NCBI RefSeq assembly: GCF_000003815.2
Contig: NC_049979.1
Location: 93,838 to 157,837 of the forward strand
Direction of reading: 5' to 3'
Source: Branchiostoma floridae
Lineage: Eukaryota > Chordata > Leptocardii > Amphioxiformes > Branchiostomatidae
DNA: 64,000 nt
Part shown: piece after piece, positions 40,401-48,214 of the stretch
Layout: each line of letters begins with the position of its first letter
Numbering within the stretch: position 1 is the first letter of the stretch
Program-made: the position numbers and the translations under genes
The notes under the pieces: generated by a model
Databases searched by the model: none
The model's input: only the letters and a program-made list of their open reading frames with translations
What the model was told of the DNA's origin: nothing

Positions 40401-43400
40401 TGTACCTGTACCTGTACCTGTACCTGTATGAAGACTAACGTACCTTCCCGTGTACCTGTACTTGTACCTGTACCTGTACCTGTACCTGTACCTGTACCTG
40501 TACCTGTACCTGTACCTGTACCTGTATGAAGACTAACGTACCTTCCCGTGTACCTGTACCTGTATGAAGACTAACGTACCTTCCCGTGTGTGCTGCTTCA
40601 TACGCAGGTAGCTGGTGGCCAGCCGGAGCACCGAGGCCTTGTCCAGGTGCTGAATCGTCTCCTTGTGGAACGGCAGCTGCTGGGCCAGCGCCTGGATCTC
40701 CTCCCCCTCCTGGTCACGCCGGGCCTTCGCCGCGAAGCGCGACTTCTCCGCCCTGCGGAAAACAGACAACACTTAGTGTCATGGCAGAACAGTATCGACT
40801 TCTCCACCCTGCGGAAAACAGACAACACTTAGTGTCATGGCAGAACAGTATCGACTTCTCCACCCTGCGGAAAACAGACATCGCTTAGTGTCATGGCAGA
40901 ACAGTATCTGTATCATTCTGTATCTATGTAACCGGTATAACCGCCCTTCGGCATAACACACCAGCTTCGCAGGCATGCGGCGTGGCAGCAGCTGGTTATA
41001 TTACACTGAGGGACCCGTCACACCTAACTTTTGCACATCTATCTGCAAGTGTTGGTAATTCTGGTACTGGCTTGACTGTTGCTAGTACAGAAACAGAAGG
41101 GTGTGCACAGATAACATAAAATGCTGTCTTCACCAGAAAACTGTATCATGCGATGAAAGAAGATACAATGTCACAGCAAGCTAGCCTGATTAAATTTGCT
41201 TATAGCAGCCTGCCCAACATCCACCGGCCAGTTACAGCCCCGGACAGCAGAGTTTGTGTTACACAGACTATGTGGAGGGGCCAGTTACAGCCCCGGACAG
41301 CAGAGTTTGTGTTACACAGACTATGTGGAGGGGCCAGTTACAGCCCCGGACAGCAGAGTTTGTGTTACACAGACTATGTGGAGGGGCCAGTTACAGCCCC
41401 GGACAGCAGAGTTTGTGTTACACAGACTATGTGGAGGGGCCAGTCACAGCCCCGGACAGCAGAGTTTGTGTTACACAGACTATGTGGAGGGGCCAGTTAC
41501 AGCCCCGGACAGCAGAGTTTGTGTTACACAGACTATGTGGAGGGGCCAGTTACAACCCCGGACAGCAGAGTTTATGTTACACAGACTATGTGGAGGGGCC
41601 AGTCACAGCCCCGGACAGCAGAGTTTGTGTTACACAGACTATGTGGAGGGGCCAGTTACAGCCCCGGACAGCAGAGTTTGTGTTACACAGACTATGTGGA
41701 GGGGCCAGTTACAGCCCCGGACAGCAGAGTTTGTGTTACACAGACTATGTGGAGGGGCCAGTTACAGCCCCGGACAGCAGAGTTTGTGTTACACAGACTG
41801 TGTGGAGGGGCCAGTTACAGCCCCGGACAGCAGAGTTTGTGTTACACAGACTATGTGGAGGGGCCAGTTACAACCCCGGACAGCAGAGTTTGTGTTACAC
41901 AGACTGTGTGGAGGGGCCAGTCACAGCCCCGGACAGCAGAGTTTGTGTTACACAGACTATGTGGAGGGGCCAGTTACAGCCCCGGACAGCAGAGTTTGTG
42001 TTACACAGACTATGTGGAGGGGCCAGTTACAGCCCCGGACAGCAGAGTTTGTGTTACACAGACTAATAGCAAACCACTGGATGCCTAGATCCTCAGTGTA
42101 CAATTTTCCACATCAGTCTTGCCTACCTTTATCAACAATAAGATTCTAACTTGCCTATCAAAAAACCTGTAAATTGCAATTGTATCAATCAATTGTATCA
42201 TCACTGTATAAAACATGATCATTTCCACATGTGTATTATAGGGAAGTATGTTTTCAGTGTAACACAGAATGGCAAACATACAGCCTGATGGATCAGCGAC
42301 CTGACTTCCCTGAGAGGAAAATACCAAAAATGGAATGTAAATCAAGACAATGAGCACATGGAATCCCAATCTAACAGTACATTAGGTCAACCTGACTATA
42401 CTTCGTGTCAAAATTGGTGCCATAACAATACGTAACCTTGCTGCTTCAAACCTGTTCTTCATAACAAAGCACCACCTCCATGTGCTTTACAGTCAAAGTG
42501 GGCACATCTGAAGCAGTTCAATAATGAATACATATATAGCATACAACTAACATTCAGGCCTCTGTCAGCTATCTTCCCATGGAACAAGTCATCCTTCATG
42601 TTTCACATCAAGCAGTCAAACAACAAACCAAGAAGGTCATTTTTTTTAACATAGAGATTCTTCTGTGCATATCAGTGAGATCAAAACTATGCTAAATGAT
42701 AGAGAAATACGTCAATTTCAGGAATGCACCAGTTGGATATTTGATGTTTGATGTTTGTTCATTCAGCGTTAATTTGTGTCTTGATACCATTACTGCCATT
42801 TCACAGACTTGTTCATGGCTGTATAGTAAGCAGTCTAAATAAACATAAAAATTGCATGCTGGAATAAAGCTTGTCTATGTTCTAGTCTATGATGACAGGA
42901 CTGCTCTAGTCCATTGTAAACCAACATGCAACATGCATATGGTGAACCAGCAGAAGCATCCTGTGCATGTATGAGACTGTCTACCCTGGAGGAACCAGCA
43001 GGAGCATCCTGTGCATGTATGAGACTGTCTACCCTGGAGGAACCAGCAGGAGCATCCTGTGCATGTATGAGACTGTCTACCCTGGAGGAACCAGCAGGAG
43101 CATCCTGTGCATGTATGAGACTGTCTACCCTGGAGGAGCCAGCAGGAGCATCCTGTGCATGTATGAGACTGTCTACCCTGGAGGAACCAGCAGAAGCATC
43201 CGGCTGTTTCACAATTGAGTGTACCAAACAGGGGTCACTTAGGTTGAAAAATCAACTTTAATATATATCAAAACTGATATTGGCAGTTCAAAGGTACATA
43301 CTTGTGGCTTAATATTCTGAAAGATCTCTGCACAACACCCCTCGGTTACTATGATATAGGTCTTTCTTTAATGGGACATTGAGGGGGTACGGACGGGACA

Positions 43401-46400
43401 ACTGTAAGACTGTATGTAAAGGTACATACAGTATACCCACATGAAGAACTAAAGATAAACACTATTCCATGTTATCTTCCATCACTAGTATCCACAAGAC
43501 CAAAAAACTAAATTTTATTTGCAGTAGCACCTTGTTGTGTCATTTTCTGGTCATTTATTGTAAGGCGATAATAACACCTTGCTATCATTTCATGCCGAGG
43601 GACAGATCAAATACAAATTTTTTTAAGTTCAAGCACTTTGATAGCTACATTTTGTTACAATTTCATTCTTTATATACCCCTACATAAGATTCTAGCATTC
43701 ATACTTGGGCAACACATCGAGAGACTTGATGATTTCATGAATATGATAATATATGGGGGTACGGACGGGACACAAAGAGACAACAGACTGATACTGCAGG
43801 GACTTGTCCAAACCTTTTGGAACACATTTGTTCAAAAAATTTAAGTTAATTAAAGCATCTACAAATACTGCAATATTGTTTAAACTAAGAAAAAAAGGAG
43901 ACAGACATTATTGTTAGATCTGATCTGATCTAGAATGATCTGAGAATGCCATTTATAATTATAGAGCTTATTTTCTTTGATGGCCATGCTCAACTGGTGA
44001 ACTTGATGGGATGTATCTGTTCTGTCAGGGAATCTGCAAATTCTTGACCTATTTGCAGATTTCTTCTGCTCTCTTTTGTCACAGCAAGTAGTAGTACCCC
44101 TTTCTTCTCAAGGATTTTATTTTGAGTAGGAGACTTGACAGGTCTCCCCAGAACCTTTGCCTTTCTCCTTGGTGTCTCAGGTAGTGCCTGTTCTGTCCTT
44201 GTCATGTACACTACCTGCACTGGGAGGTGAGGAGAATGGGTCATCACCATCATGATGATGATCTGGGAGAGTGAGCTGGGCTAGAGGAGAGCACATGAAC
44301 TGGGCAAAATGGGATGGTAACTTTTGGGGAATATAAGATTTCATCTCATACCAATCCCAGGCAGTTTATGGGCATTAATGAAAAACCGGACAAAGAAAAT
44401 GCTGGCAAATTCATTAAAAACTACTATTTTTAGTGAAGAGATTAATTGTTTGTATCCATTTAGTATTTATTATGTGTTATTTTAGCAATTGGGATGTCAT
44501 TTTCCCCAGTATTTTGCTTAAAACTAAAAGTGGGGGTACGGACGGGACAGGTGGGGGGTACGGACGGGACAGGGGTACGGACGGGACATTTGAAGTTATA
44601 CGGTGCTGTATCAGCCAAGGTCTTTATCACAGATATGGTTTATATAGTGGTTTGGTATCTAGTCAAAGAGACTTGTAAACCATCACAATTAAAAGCTTGT
44701 AATATTAGCCTATTATAGAAATTGAGGGGGGGTACAGACGGGACAGAATTTTTCGGAAAATTACAGCTGATACTTTGATCCTTTGCTGTGAGTCAGATGA
44801 AAGTAGGAATGATCTCTTTCTACATTTGTTCAGTTACATACATCATATCAAAACTTTACATGTCAAATTAACACTTATTACAATACAATAAAACAATGCT
44901 ACATACTTTGTAATCTATAAGTAAATATTACATTAAAATTGGTAACATGTGGGTGAAAATGCAAAATAACCCTGCTGGCAAAAAAAGTTGGAATATCTTC
45001 GAAAAATTGTAATAAATCTCAAGTTAACATATAACTACATGTACAAAATAAAGAATTTTAAGGTAGCAGTCATGTTTGTAAAGTCAGTTGCAATGTTCAG
45101 AATGTGAAAAAACTGAATGACCCCTGGTAACACTAAAAATGGGACATTTTTAGGCAACATTTTTTATGATAGTTTCGCCAAATATTGATGGATTCCTCTA
45201 TTTCTTTTTTTGTTGTGTTCCTTGTTACACCAGCTTTTGGAAAATAATAGTCAAAAACAGTAATATCTTATGTAGACTTTCTTATCAACTGGTAACATGT
45301 GGAAAAATAAATGGGTACACTCAATTGTGAAACAGCCGATCCTGTGCTTGTATGAGACTGTCTACCCTGGAGGAGCCAGCAGGAGCATCCTGTGCATGTA
45401 TGAGACTGTCTACCCTGGAGGAAGTGCTAAGATAAGAGCCTGTTCCCTGAGGTTCAGCTCTAACTAGCCTGGACCCAGCGGGAGCTCCTGGTAATTACAT
45501 TACATGCAGCATGGATGTGCCAAGGGTTTACATTACATGCAGCATGGATGCAGGTGCCAAGAGACTCCATAAAGGATCAAAAATTCCTGTAGAAACCATA
45601 ATCGGCTACATTTTCATAACATATAAGACATAGAAATACGTGATCAGGTTTTAAGGTAGAAGCAAGTCTGTAATCTCACCAAATGCTGTTGGCTTGGTAC
45701 ATCTGATTGACAGTAAATAATGATAGATACATGCCTATTTCATAAAAATATAAAAAATGTTTCCCTCCATCATGTTGAGTTGAAGTACACCACAACTGGG
45801 TGTGTCTATGGTGCTGAAATGATATCAGCCAGTTGCTGTGGTGCTTGGAGTTGAGTCATGTTCACAAAGGCAGAATACCCTTTGGTAACACTAATGGAAA
45901 ATACTCAGCCAACCCTGAGATCACTCTCACAAAGGAGGAACATCCTTCAGTCACAGTCACAGCATATTTTTCTTACACTGCACTGGCTGCTAAACAAGCC
46001 TTGTTAACCCAATATAGGTCCCATAATTCTGCAGCTGACGGCACAATTTGAATTTGACAGTAACGTTGATAAAGACTTTCCCAGAATGTTTGCCTGCGGC
46101 ACTGAGGTCACTAACCTGCTTACCATTCCAGACACACTTCCACAGTAATTTACAGACGACATCACAGACCAACAGGTAATGTAAGTGCACAGTAAACTCA
46201 TCAACACCACAGACCAACAGGGTAATGTAAGTGCACAGTAAACTCATCAACACCACAGACCAACAGGGTAATATAAGTGCACAGTAAACTCATCAACACC
46301 ACAGACCAACAGGGTAATATAAGTGCACAGTAAACTCATCAACACCACAGACCAACAGGGTAATATAAGTGCACAGTAAACTCATCAACACCACAGACCA

Positions 46401-48154
46401 ACAGGTAATATAAGTGCACAGTAAACTCATCAAAGTGTAATTAAGGGGCTTGAGTTGCAGAAAATCTGATAAGAAGCAAACACCAGGTGACTAGAGGATA
46501 TACTATATAATATAGAACATTCAATACACAATGAGCAAATCAATAGACACGGCCTACAGCAGAAATGTCATAATAAAAAAAGTGGGAGAATTTTGTCACA
46601 AATAGTACTGGTAAGTGGTATTGGATTTTTTCAGAATTATTATCAGTGAGTGTTACACACACAGCCCGACACATGATCACGGGATCTTCGTCTTGCTGTG
46701 CCNNNNNNNNNNNNNNNNNNNNNNNNNNNNNNNNNNNNNNNNNNNNNNNNNNNNNNNNNNNNNNNNNNNNNNNNNNNNNNNNNNNNNNNNNNNNNNNNNN
46801 NNACATGCTATCTATAGACACCCTTAATACTGGTCCCAATGCATTTAGCAAAACACATCTGTCAAAGGTACCTGATCACATTTACATAAGCTGAATATCA
46901 TAATCTGGAAGCATGCACAGTTTTTGGGCTATTCTTGACAGCAATGTCATTTTCACAATTACAGCTATAAATTCTGCTACTGCTTACTGTAGGGGTTGGA
47001 CTTAAATTGGAGATACTTTTTTATTGCAGACTACTCTTTTTATAGTCTTTAATCTGTTTTATAATTTCTGACCAGTCAAGTGTAGGATTTTACAAGAAAG
47101 AACAGAAGAAAACTGCCTTTCCTTTTTCCCTTTGTCCTTTTTAATTCTAACATTACGATTTACTTTCGCAGCCTGTTTTGTAATTTTTAAAAATGATATT
47201 CTTCACATGAGCCAGTGAACTTTTGAATTCTTCAAGAAAACTTGCTAAGTACGAACTACACTTTTTGTAAGTCTCCCTTTTTCATTTGCTTATTCCATGC
47301 CTGGAATGAAGCATAAACAACCCAAACAAAAGCACATTCTGTTTTTTAGATCTTGTGCTTGGTTTTTCACACATAGCCACCATTCCCACACAGCCCTACT
47401 TGCACTTGGGAAAAGTAAAATTTCCAACCCTAAACTAAAAGAGACATGACTGTTGACAGGCCACATTTGTTCTATGGAGGGCCGCAAAATGGCACTAATG
47501 TAATAAAACAGATGCGCACTAATCCGATCTAAAGTGGCCCTTAACCTAGAAATAGAAATAATACATGAGGTAAAGCCCTCATGGTTGGGTGGATACATGA
47601 ATCTTTCGATCACTCCACAAATACACACTAACACAGAACGCCTGCCACAATATGGACTATTTGCCAACAAAAGCCTCCAATCCGATGCATGCAAGAATTC
47701 ACAACTATCTGTCACTGTCAAAAAAAACACTTCCACATCGCAAAGGGAACATCATTTACACTCCCCGGATTATTGTCTTTCACTTCAAAGGGCATGTTTG
47801 GGGAGGTTAAGGAAGGCCAATGCCCTACTTTTACCTACGAACAGTCTTCACCGTAACAACAAACCTGCCCACAGCTATGGTATCAATATTACTCTCCATC
47901 ACCTTACTAGTTATGGCATGAAAACAAATGAATAAACAAACAAAAACACCAAAAACAAGTCTGGAAAGCATAGCATTAATCTTTAACCCACATTTCAGAC
48001 ATCTCCAGAATTCCCACAGCAAACGCTGAGACAAACACCTCACAATTAATCATCAATCAGTTTTGTAATTAAGCCTTCCAAAGTGAGACGTGAACCAAGA
48101 TCTTACCCACCTTTTCAAACAACAGGAGCACATGTGGTGGGACTGTGGGTACAT
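15024..48154 (-). CDS. HIF-alpha-like bHLH-PAS transcription factor, ten exons, exon 6 interrupted by a gap
   Basis: Exons in transcript order: 48154-48111, 40752-40580, 38661-38602, 37623-37574, 28267-28178, 26693-26638 (cut by N), 23503-23388, 22703-22525, 22250-22144, 18259-15024. The product has a bHLH, a PAS-A beginning ALNSFLIFITRKGHIMYVSE, a PAS-B with SRHSLDMRFTYCD, a PAC motif, and a tail of about 1,000 residues. SRHSLDM-F-YCD and the LDKASV-RL--SYLR helix are typical of HIF-alpha (HIF1A, EPAS1, Sima) rather than SIM, NPAS or AHR. HIF-alpha pairs with ARNT on RCGTG elements and is controlled by oxygen through prolyl hydroxylases and VHL. The tail has no clear LxxLAP or Asn-hydroxylated CAD; LDPLSP is the nearest degron-like motif. 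Divergence leaves the exact orthology open. Confidence 0.86.
15573..15721 (-). repeat. In-frame PLPQGQ coding repeat
   Basis: An 18-bp unit coding for PLPQGQS or PLPQGQP occurs about eight times in exon 10, between the two LLTS motifs. It is proline/glutamine-rich, as in many activation domains. Confidence 0.9.
16402..16640 (-). repeat. In-frame QQHNHA/T/V coding repeat
   Basis: An 18-bp unit is repeated about 13 times inside exon 10 and codes for QQHNHA, QQHNHT or QQHNHV. Synonymous changes between units are few, so the expansion looks recent. Because 18 is a multiple of three, unit gain or loss keeps the frame. Confidence 0.9.
18266..18693. other. HIF-like intron 9, unique part
   Basis: No repeats or coding signal are seen. 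Confidence 0.6.
18694..18848. repeat. 30-bp minisatellite GCCTGTGTGCACATTTGTGC
   Basis: Five copies in intron 9 of the HIF-like gene. It reads open on both strands only because the unit is a multiple of three. Confidence 0.9.
19148..19360. repeat. 37-bp minisatellite GTTGGGTAACTACCTCACAT
   Basis: About six copies in intron 9; alternate units read GTTCGG or GTTGGG. Confidence 0.9.
19508..20098. repeat. 27-bp minisatellite GGCGCCTTGAGCACAACTTT
   Basis: About 21 units, two with an extra AGCTTC. The unit length gives open frames of about 200 codons on both strands, which are low-complexity artefacts. Confidence 0.95.
20650..21255. repeat. 22-bp minisatellite GGGTCTAAGTCTCCTCACAC
   Basis: About 27 copies in intron 9; substitutions are mostly in the GGTC part. 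Confidence 0.95.
21256..22143. other. HIF-like intron 9, unique part
   Basis: No gene or repeat is recognised between the 22-bp minisatellite and exon 9. Confidence 0.6.
22144..22250 (-). CDS. HIF-like gene exon 9: PAS-B
   Basis: The exon lies between TTTCCAG| and AGCATT|GTGAGT, phase 2 in and phase 1 out. It encodes IMTLVGYDPEEVVGKTAYQF and then HNPLDAHKVSNCHQH, matching [25 protein letters not shown] of HIF1A. The split codon T|TG gives Leu at the next junction. Confidence 0.93.
22297..22462. repeat. (TG)n microsatellite with TC interruptions
   Basis: A GT/CA tract about 65 bp inside the donor side of intron 8 of the HIF-like gene. CA-rich RNA near a donor can influence splicing in other animals. 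Confidence 0.95.
22525..22703 (-). CDS. HIF-like gene exon 8: PAS-A/PAS-B linker and start of PAS-B
   Basis: Following ATCGCCAG|, 59 codons plus AG end at CACCAG|GTCAGT. The exon contains GMTCLCKPLLPLGIVEI and the diagnostic FMSRHSLDMRFTYCDT, which opens PAS-B in HIF-alpha proteins. A shortened duplicate of this exon lies just upstream (22740-22792). The downstream intron begins with a TG-rich microsatellite. Confidence 0.94.
22740..22792 (-). pseudogene. Shortened duplicate of HIF-like exon 8
   Basis: The copy has an ATTGCCAG acceptor and the first 27 or so bases of exon 8, then jumps to the GATGACGTGCCTGTGCAAGC part of the same exon; about 35 bases between are missing. It has GTT GTG TAG, an in-frame stop, and no donor. 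It lies 37 bp upstream of the real acceptor in transcript direction, so it is a decoy acceptor. Confidence 0.75.
22910..23020. repeat. GCGGTGGTTT-type dispersed repeat, copy 2
   Basis: CGAACTTAAAACCACCGCAA and a TTTACAGTA terminus match the copies at 44-133 and 35960-36058. It lies in intron 7 of the HIF-like gene. Confidence 0.65.
23388..23503 (-). CDS. HIF-like gene exon 7: end of PAS-A
   Basis: Acceptor CTCCCCGCAG| and donor TACATG|GTACGC enclose 116 nt (two bases of a split codon, then 38 codons). It encodes DALKESGQPITQDRSFIVRM, then KSCLPKRPGSKARSFDYM. RSF-VRMK matches RSFFLRMKCTLT of HIF proteins. It leaves in phase 0. Confidence 0.9.
23640..26425. repeat. 34-40 bp minisatellite in HIF-like intron 6, interrupted by a gap
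   Basis: About 65 visible copies of a unit with CTCACATTCACTCATGCTAT. On the gene strand each reads ATGAGTGAATGTGAGTAG, containing a donor-like AAT|GTGAGT. Open frames through it are artefacts of stop-free repeats. Confidence 0.95.
25350..25529. other. Assembly gap (180 N)
   Basis: Run of N inside the minisatellite; the repeat continues on both sides, so array length is uncertain. Confidence 1.
26426..26637. other. Assembly gap (212 N) hiding the 3' end of HIF-like exon 6
   Basis: Exon 6 coding sequence enters the gap from the right and the intron 6 minisatellite enters from the left, so the donor of exon 6 is in it. Confidence 1.
26638..26693 (-). CDS. HIF-like gene exon 6: PAS-A continuation, 3' end lost in gap
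   Basis: It begins after GTTGCCCAG| in phase 0 and encodes AHMIGENILQFLHPRDHK before the assembly gap at 26637. This equals the HIF segment GHSVFDFTHPCDHEEM. The donor is missing. Exon 7 needs a one-base codon remainder from this exon. The repeat array beyond the gap suggests the end is Met-Ser-Glu-T| before GTGAGTAG (see findings). Confidence 0.88.
26700..27603 (-). repeat. 39-bp acceptor-copying minisatellite upstream of HIF-like exon 6
   Basis: About 23 copies; on the gene strand each contains GTTGTGATTGCCCAGTTTTC. The TTGCCCAG word equals the real acceptor GTTGCCCAG| at 26694. Confidence 0.93.
27604..28177. other. HIF-like intron 5, unique part
   Basis: Unique DNA, apart from the X-box listed separately. 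No coding signal. Confidence 0.6.
27857..27870. promoter_or_regulatory. Perfect RFX X-box palindrome
   Basis: GTTGCCATGGCAAC is a full palindrome matching the known RFX consensus GTNRCC(0-3N)RGYAAC in both halves. It lies in intron 5 of the HIF-like gene, about 310 bp downstream of exon 5. A chance match is possible in 64 kb; binding is untested. Confidence 0.45.
28178..28267 (-). CDS. HIF-like gene exon 5: PAS-A core
   Basis: Exactly 30 codons lie between TCTCCCAG| and ATCAG|GTAGGC, phase 0 on both sides. ALNSFLIFITRKGHIMYVSE and then NVTSHLGLNQ align by eye with the HIF PAS-A stretch KALDGFVMVL...MIYISDNVNKYMGLTQ. The upstream intron is about 9.3 kb and contains a 28-bp minisatellite and a MITE. 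Confidence 0.92.
28768..29083. mobile_element. Inverted-repeat element, about 316 bp
   Basis: GTGATATTAAAAACGATTAG at the left is matched inversely by CTAATCGTTTTTTAATATCA at the right with one extra A. I see no clear target duplication, so it may be a MITE or another paired structure. It lies in intron 4 of the HIF-like gene. Confidence 0.55.
29401..29700. repeat. 37-bp minisatellite CAGGCTTCATTACCAAGTAC
   Basis: About eight copies in intron 4 of the HIF-like gene; the unit length varies by one base (CCTACAG or CCCTACAG). Confidence 0.92.
30623..31714. mobile_element. 1.1-kb non-autonomous TIR transposon with TA flanks
   Basis: The left end ACGGGAGGGGGCCATACTTC continues CGACAG and is mirrored perfectly by CTGTCGAAGTATGGCC...CTCCCGT at the right (25-bp TIR). 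TA sits on both sides (30621-30622, 31715-31716), as for Tc1/mariner-type insertion. No recognisable transposase is encoded; a 131-codon open frame inside is unlike known ones. Confidence 0.8.
31715..34127. other. HIF-like intron 4, unique part
   Basis: Several 60-117 codon open frames exist without family features. A perfect 12-bp stem (GATCTCAAAAAT / ATTTTTGAGATC) lies at about 32880-32925. No gene is supported. Confidence 0.55.
34128..35452. repeat. 28-bp minisatellite ACTTGGCCATGTTTAGCTGT
   Basis: About 47 copies. Variants (AAGCTG, AGCTAT, GCACTT) recur in the same order in two blocks (about 34190-34550 and 34830-35210), indicating duplication of a multi-unit block. Confidence 0.95.
35960..36058. 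repeat. GCGGTGGTTT-type dispersed repeat, copy 3
   Basis: It runs from TACTGTAAATGCAGAAAC through GCGGTGGTTTTATGTTCGCG to CTTAAAACCACCACGAAC. The two halves are inverted copies of each other. It lies in intron 4 of the HIF-like gene. Confidence 0.7.
36059..37445. other. HIF-like intron 4, unique part
   Basis: AT-rich unique DNA; a 45-bp duplication (GTGGGGCACCTCATGGGGGA) lies at about 36440-36510. No coding signal. Confidence 0.6.
37446..37566 (-). repeat. 44-bp repeat abutting the exon 4 donor
   Basis: Nearly three copies of CGGCTAACACAGTAGGAAGT. The array begins about 7 bp past the donor of exon 4, but the donor word itself is degraded in the copies. Confidence 0.88.
37574..37623 (-). CDS. 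HIF-like gene exon 4: start of PAS-A
   Basis: A 50-nt exon follows CTCACAG| and ends TTGGAG|GTGAGT. After the split Asn codon it encodes AIATLEDIQEGDLMLE, equivalent to the segment just before the KALDGF start of PAS-A in HIF proteins. It leaves in phase 0, matching exon 5. A 44-bp minisatellite begins a few bases past the donor. Confidence 0.82.
38180..38268. repeat. 20-bp repeat TTCATCCATGTAATATCCTG
   Basis: Four copies in intron 3 of the HIF-like gene. Confidence 0.9.
38430..38601 (-). repeat. 44-bp donor- and exon-copying repeat at HIF-like exon 3
   Basis: About four copies downstream of exon 3. On the gene strand each holds CAGTGATCCAGCCTATCAGA, the last 20 exon bases, followed by GTAAGATTG, the real donor. 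Confidence 0.92.
38602..38661 (-). CDS. HIF-like gene exon 3: bHLH to PAS-A linker
   Basis: This 60-nt exon lies between CTGCAG| and ATCAGA|GTAAG (phase 1 in, phase 1 out). It encodes GQKPFVEELGAYRDSDPAYQ. The codon split at its end (A|AT) joins exon 4 as Asn. Its 3' end and donor are copied in a 44-bp tandem repeat just downstream. Confidence 0.8.
38710..38825. repeat. 44-bp repeat TCATCTAAGCCACTATAAAT
   Basis: About 2.5 copies in intron 2 near the exon 3 acceptor; no splice word is included. Confidence 0.85.
39001..40579 (-). repeat. Donor-copying minisatellite at HIF-like exon 2
   Basis: More than 30 units of variable length. On the gene strand each has ACGGGAAGGTACGT, the last eight bases of exon 2 plus the donor GTACGT. 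Internal (GTACCT)n expansions vary the unit length. A partial exon 2 copy (CCGGAGCACCGAGGCCTTGT) is embedded at 40340-40372. Confidence 0.93.
40580..40752 (-). CDS. HIF-like gene exon 2: bHLH domain
   Basis: Acceptor TTTTCCGCAG| and donor GGAAG|GTACGT bound 173 nt that enter in phase 2 and leave in phase 1. The 57 complete residues form a whole bHLH: basic region AEKSRFAAKARRDQEGEE, helix 1 IQALAQQLPF, a loop, and helix 2 LDKASVLRLATSYLRM. AQQLPF plus LDKASV is the HIF-alpha pattern. Repeats on both sides copy its acceptor and its donor. Confidence 0.92.
40753..40912 (-). repeat. 57-bp acceptor-copying repeat at HIF-like exon 2
   Basis: Two full decoys upstream of the real acceptor contain TTTTCCGCAGGGTGGAGAAG, i.e. 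the acceptor and first ten or so bases of exon 2 with one change. Confidence 0.9.
41225..42065. repeat. 53-bp minisatellite CAGCCCCGGACAGCAGAGTT
   Basis: About 16 copies in HIF-like intron 1. All three + frames are free of stops for about 270-310 codons because the unit has no stop in any frame; I do not call a gene. Confidence 0.95.
42066..42934. other. HIF-like intron 1, unique part
   Basis: AT-rich DNA; nothing recognised. Confidence 0.6.
42935..43200. repeat. 48-bp minisatellite AGCATCCTGTGCATGTATGA, left part
   Basis: Five to six copies. The array resumes at 45339 after the inserted transposon, so the two blocks were once one. Confidence 0.93.
43201..45338. mobile_element. 2.1-kb non-autonomous TIR transposon inserted in a minisatellite
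   Basis: The left end CGGCTGTTTCACAATTGAGT continues GTACC and is mirrored exactly at the right end (25-bp perfect TIR). ATC flanks both sides (43198-43200 and 45339-45341), a 3-bp target duplication. The interior carries six copies of a GGGGTACGGACGGGAC word. An 87-codon - strand frame at 44253-43990 is basic (RRKAKVLGRPVKS) but matches no transposase I know. The superfamily is undecided. Confidence 0.85.
45339..45422. repeat. 48-bp minisatellite, right part
   Basis: About two copies continuing the array at 42935-43200. Confidence 0.88.
45423..46149. other. HIF-like intron 1, unique part
   Basis: No gene seen; TACATTACATGCAGCATGGA is duplicated at 45494-45555. Confidence 0.6.
46150..46435. 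repeat. 46-bp minisatellite CACCACAGACCAACAGGGTA
   Basis: About six copies in HIF-like intron 1; no coding meaning. Confidence 0.92.
46703..46802. other. Assembly gap (100 N)
   Basis: Round 100-N run, probably a gap of unknown length. Confidence 1.
46803..48110. other. HIF-like intron 1, first part
   Basis: Unique DNA. Open frames of up to 148 codons lack family features. Confidence 0.55.
48111..48154 (-). CDS. Probable first coding exon of the HIF-like gene
   Basis: Read on the - strand, an ATG opens 14 codons (MYPQSHHMCSCCLK) plus AG before a strong donor, AAAAG|GTGGGTAAG. The leftover AG joins the first G of exon 2 to give Arg, so the protein reads ...CCLKR-AEKSRFAAKARR, a natural start of a HIF-type basic region. 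The frame stays open upstream to another ATG at 48214. A TTGCAG acceptor at 48185 could instead make this an internal exon. The phase fit is the main support. The 7.3-kb intron to exon 2 carries a transposon and two minisatellites. Confidence 0.5.
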
Positions 48155-48214
48155 GGCTGAGGGCGGATCGAGGGGATCGGGATCCTGCAACCACACATGG
48201 CCTTGAGACTTCAT

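Noticed and set aside
41153-42149. Three overlapping 270-317 codon frames
   Set aside because: All three come from the same 53-bp repeat; no start context, splice signal or family motif.
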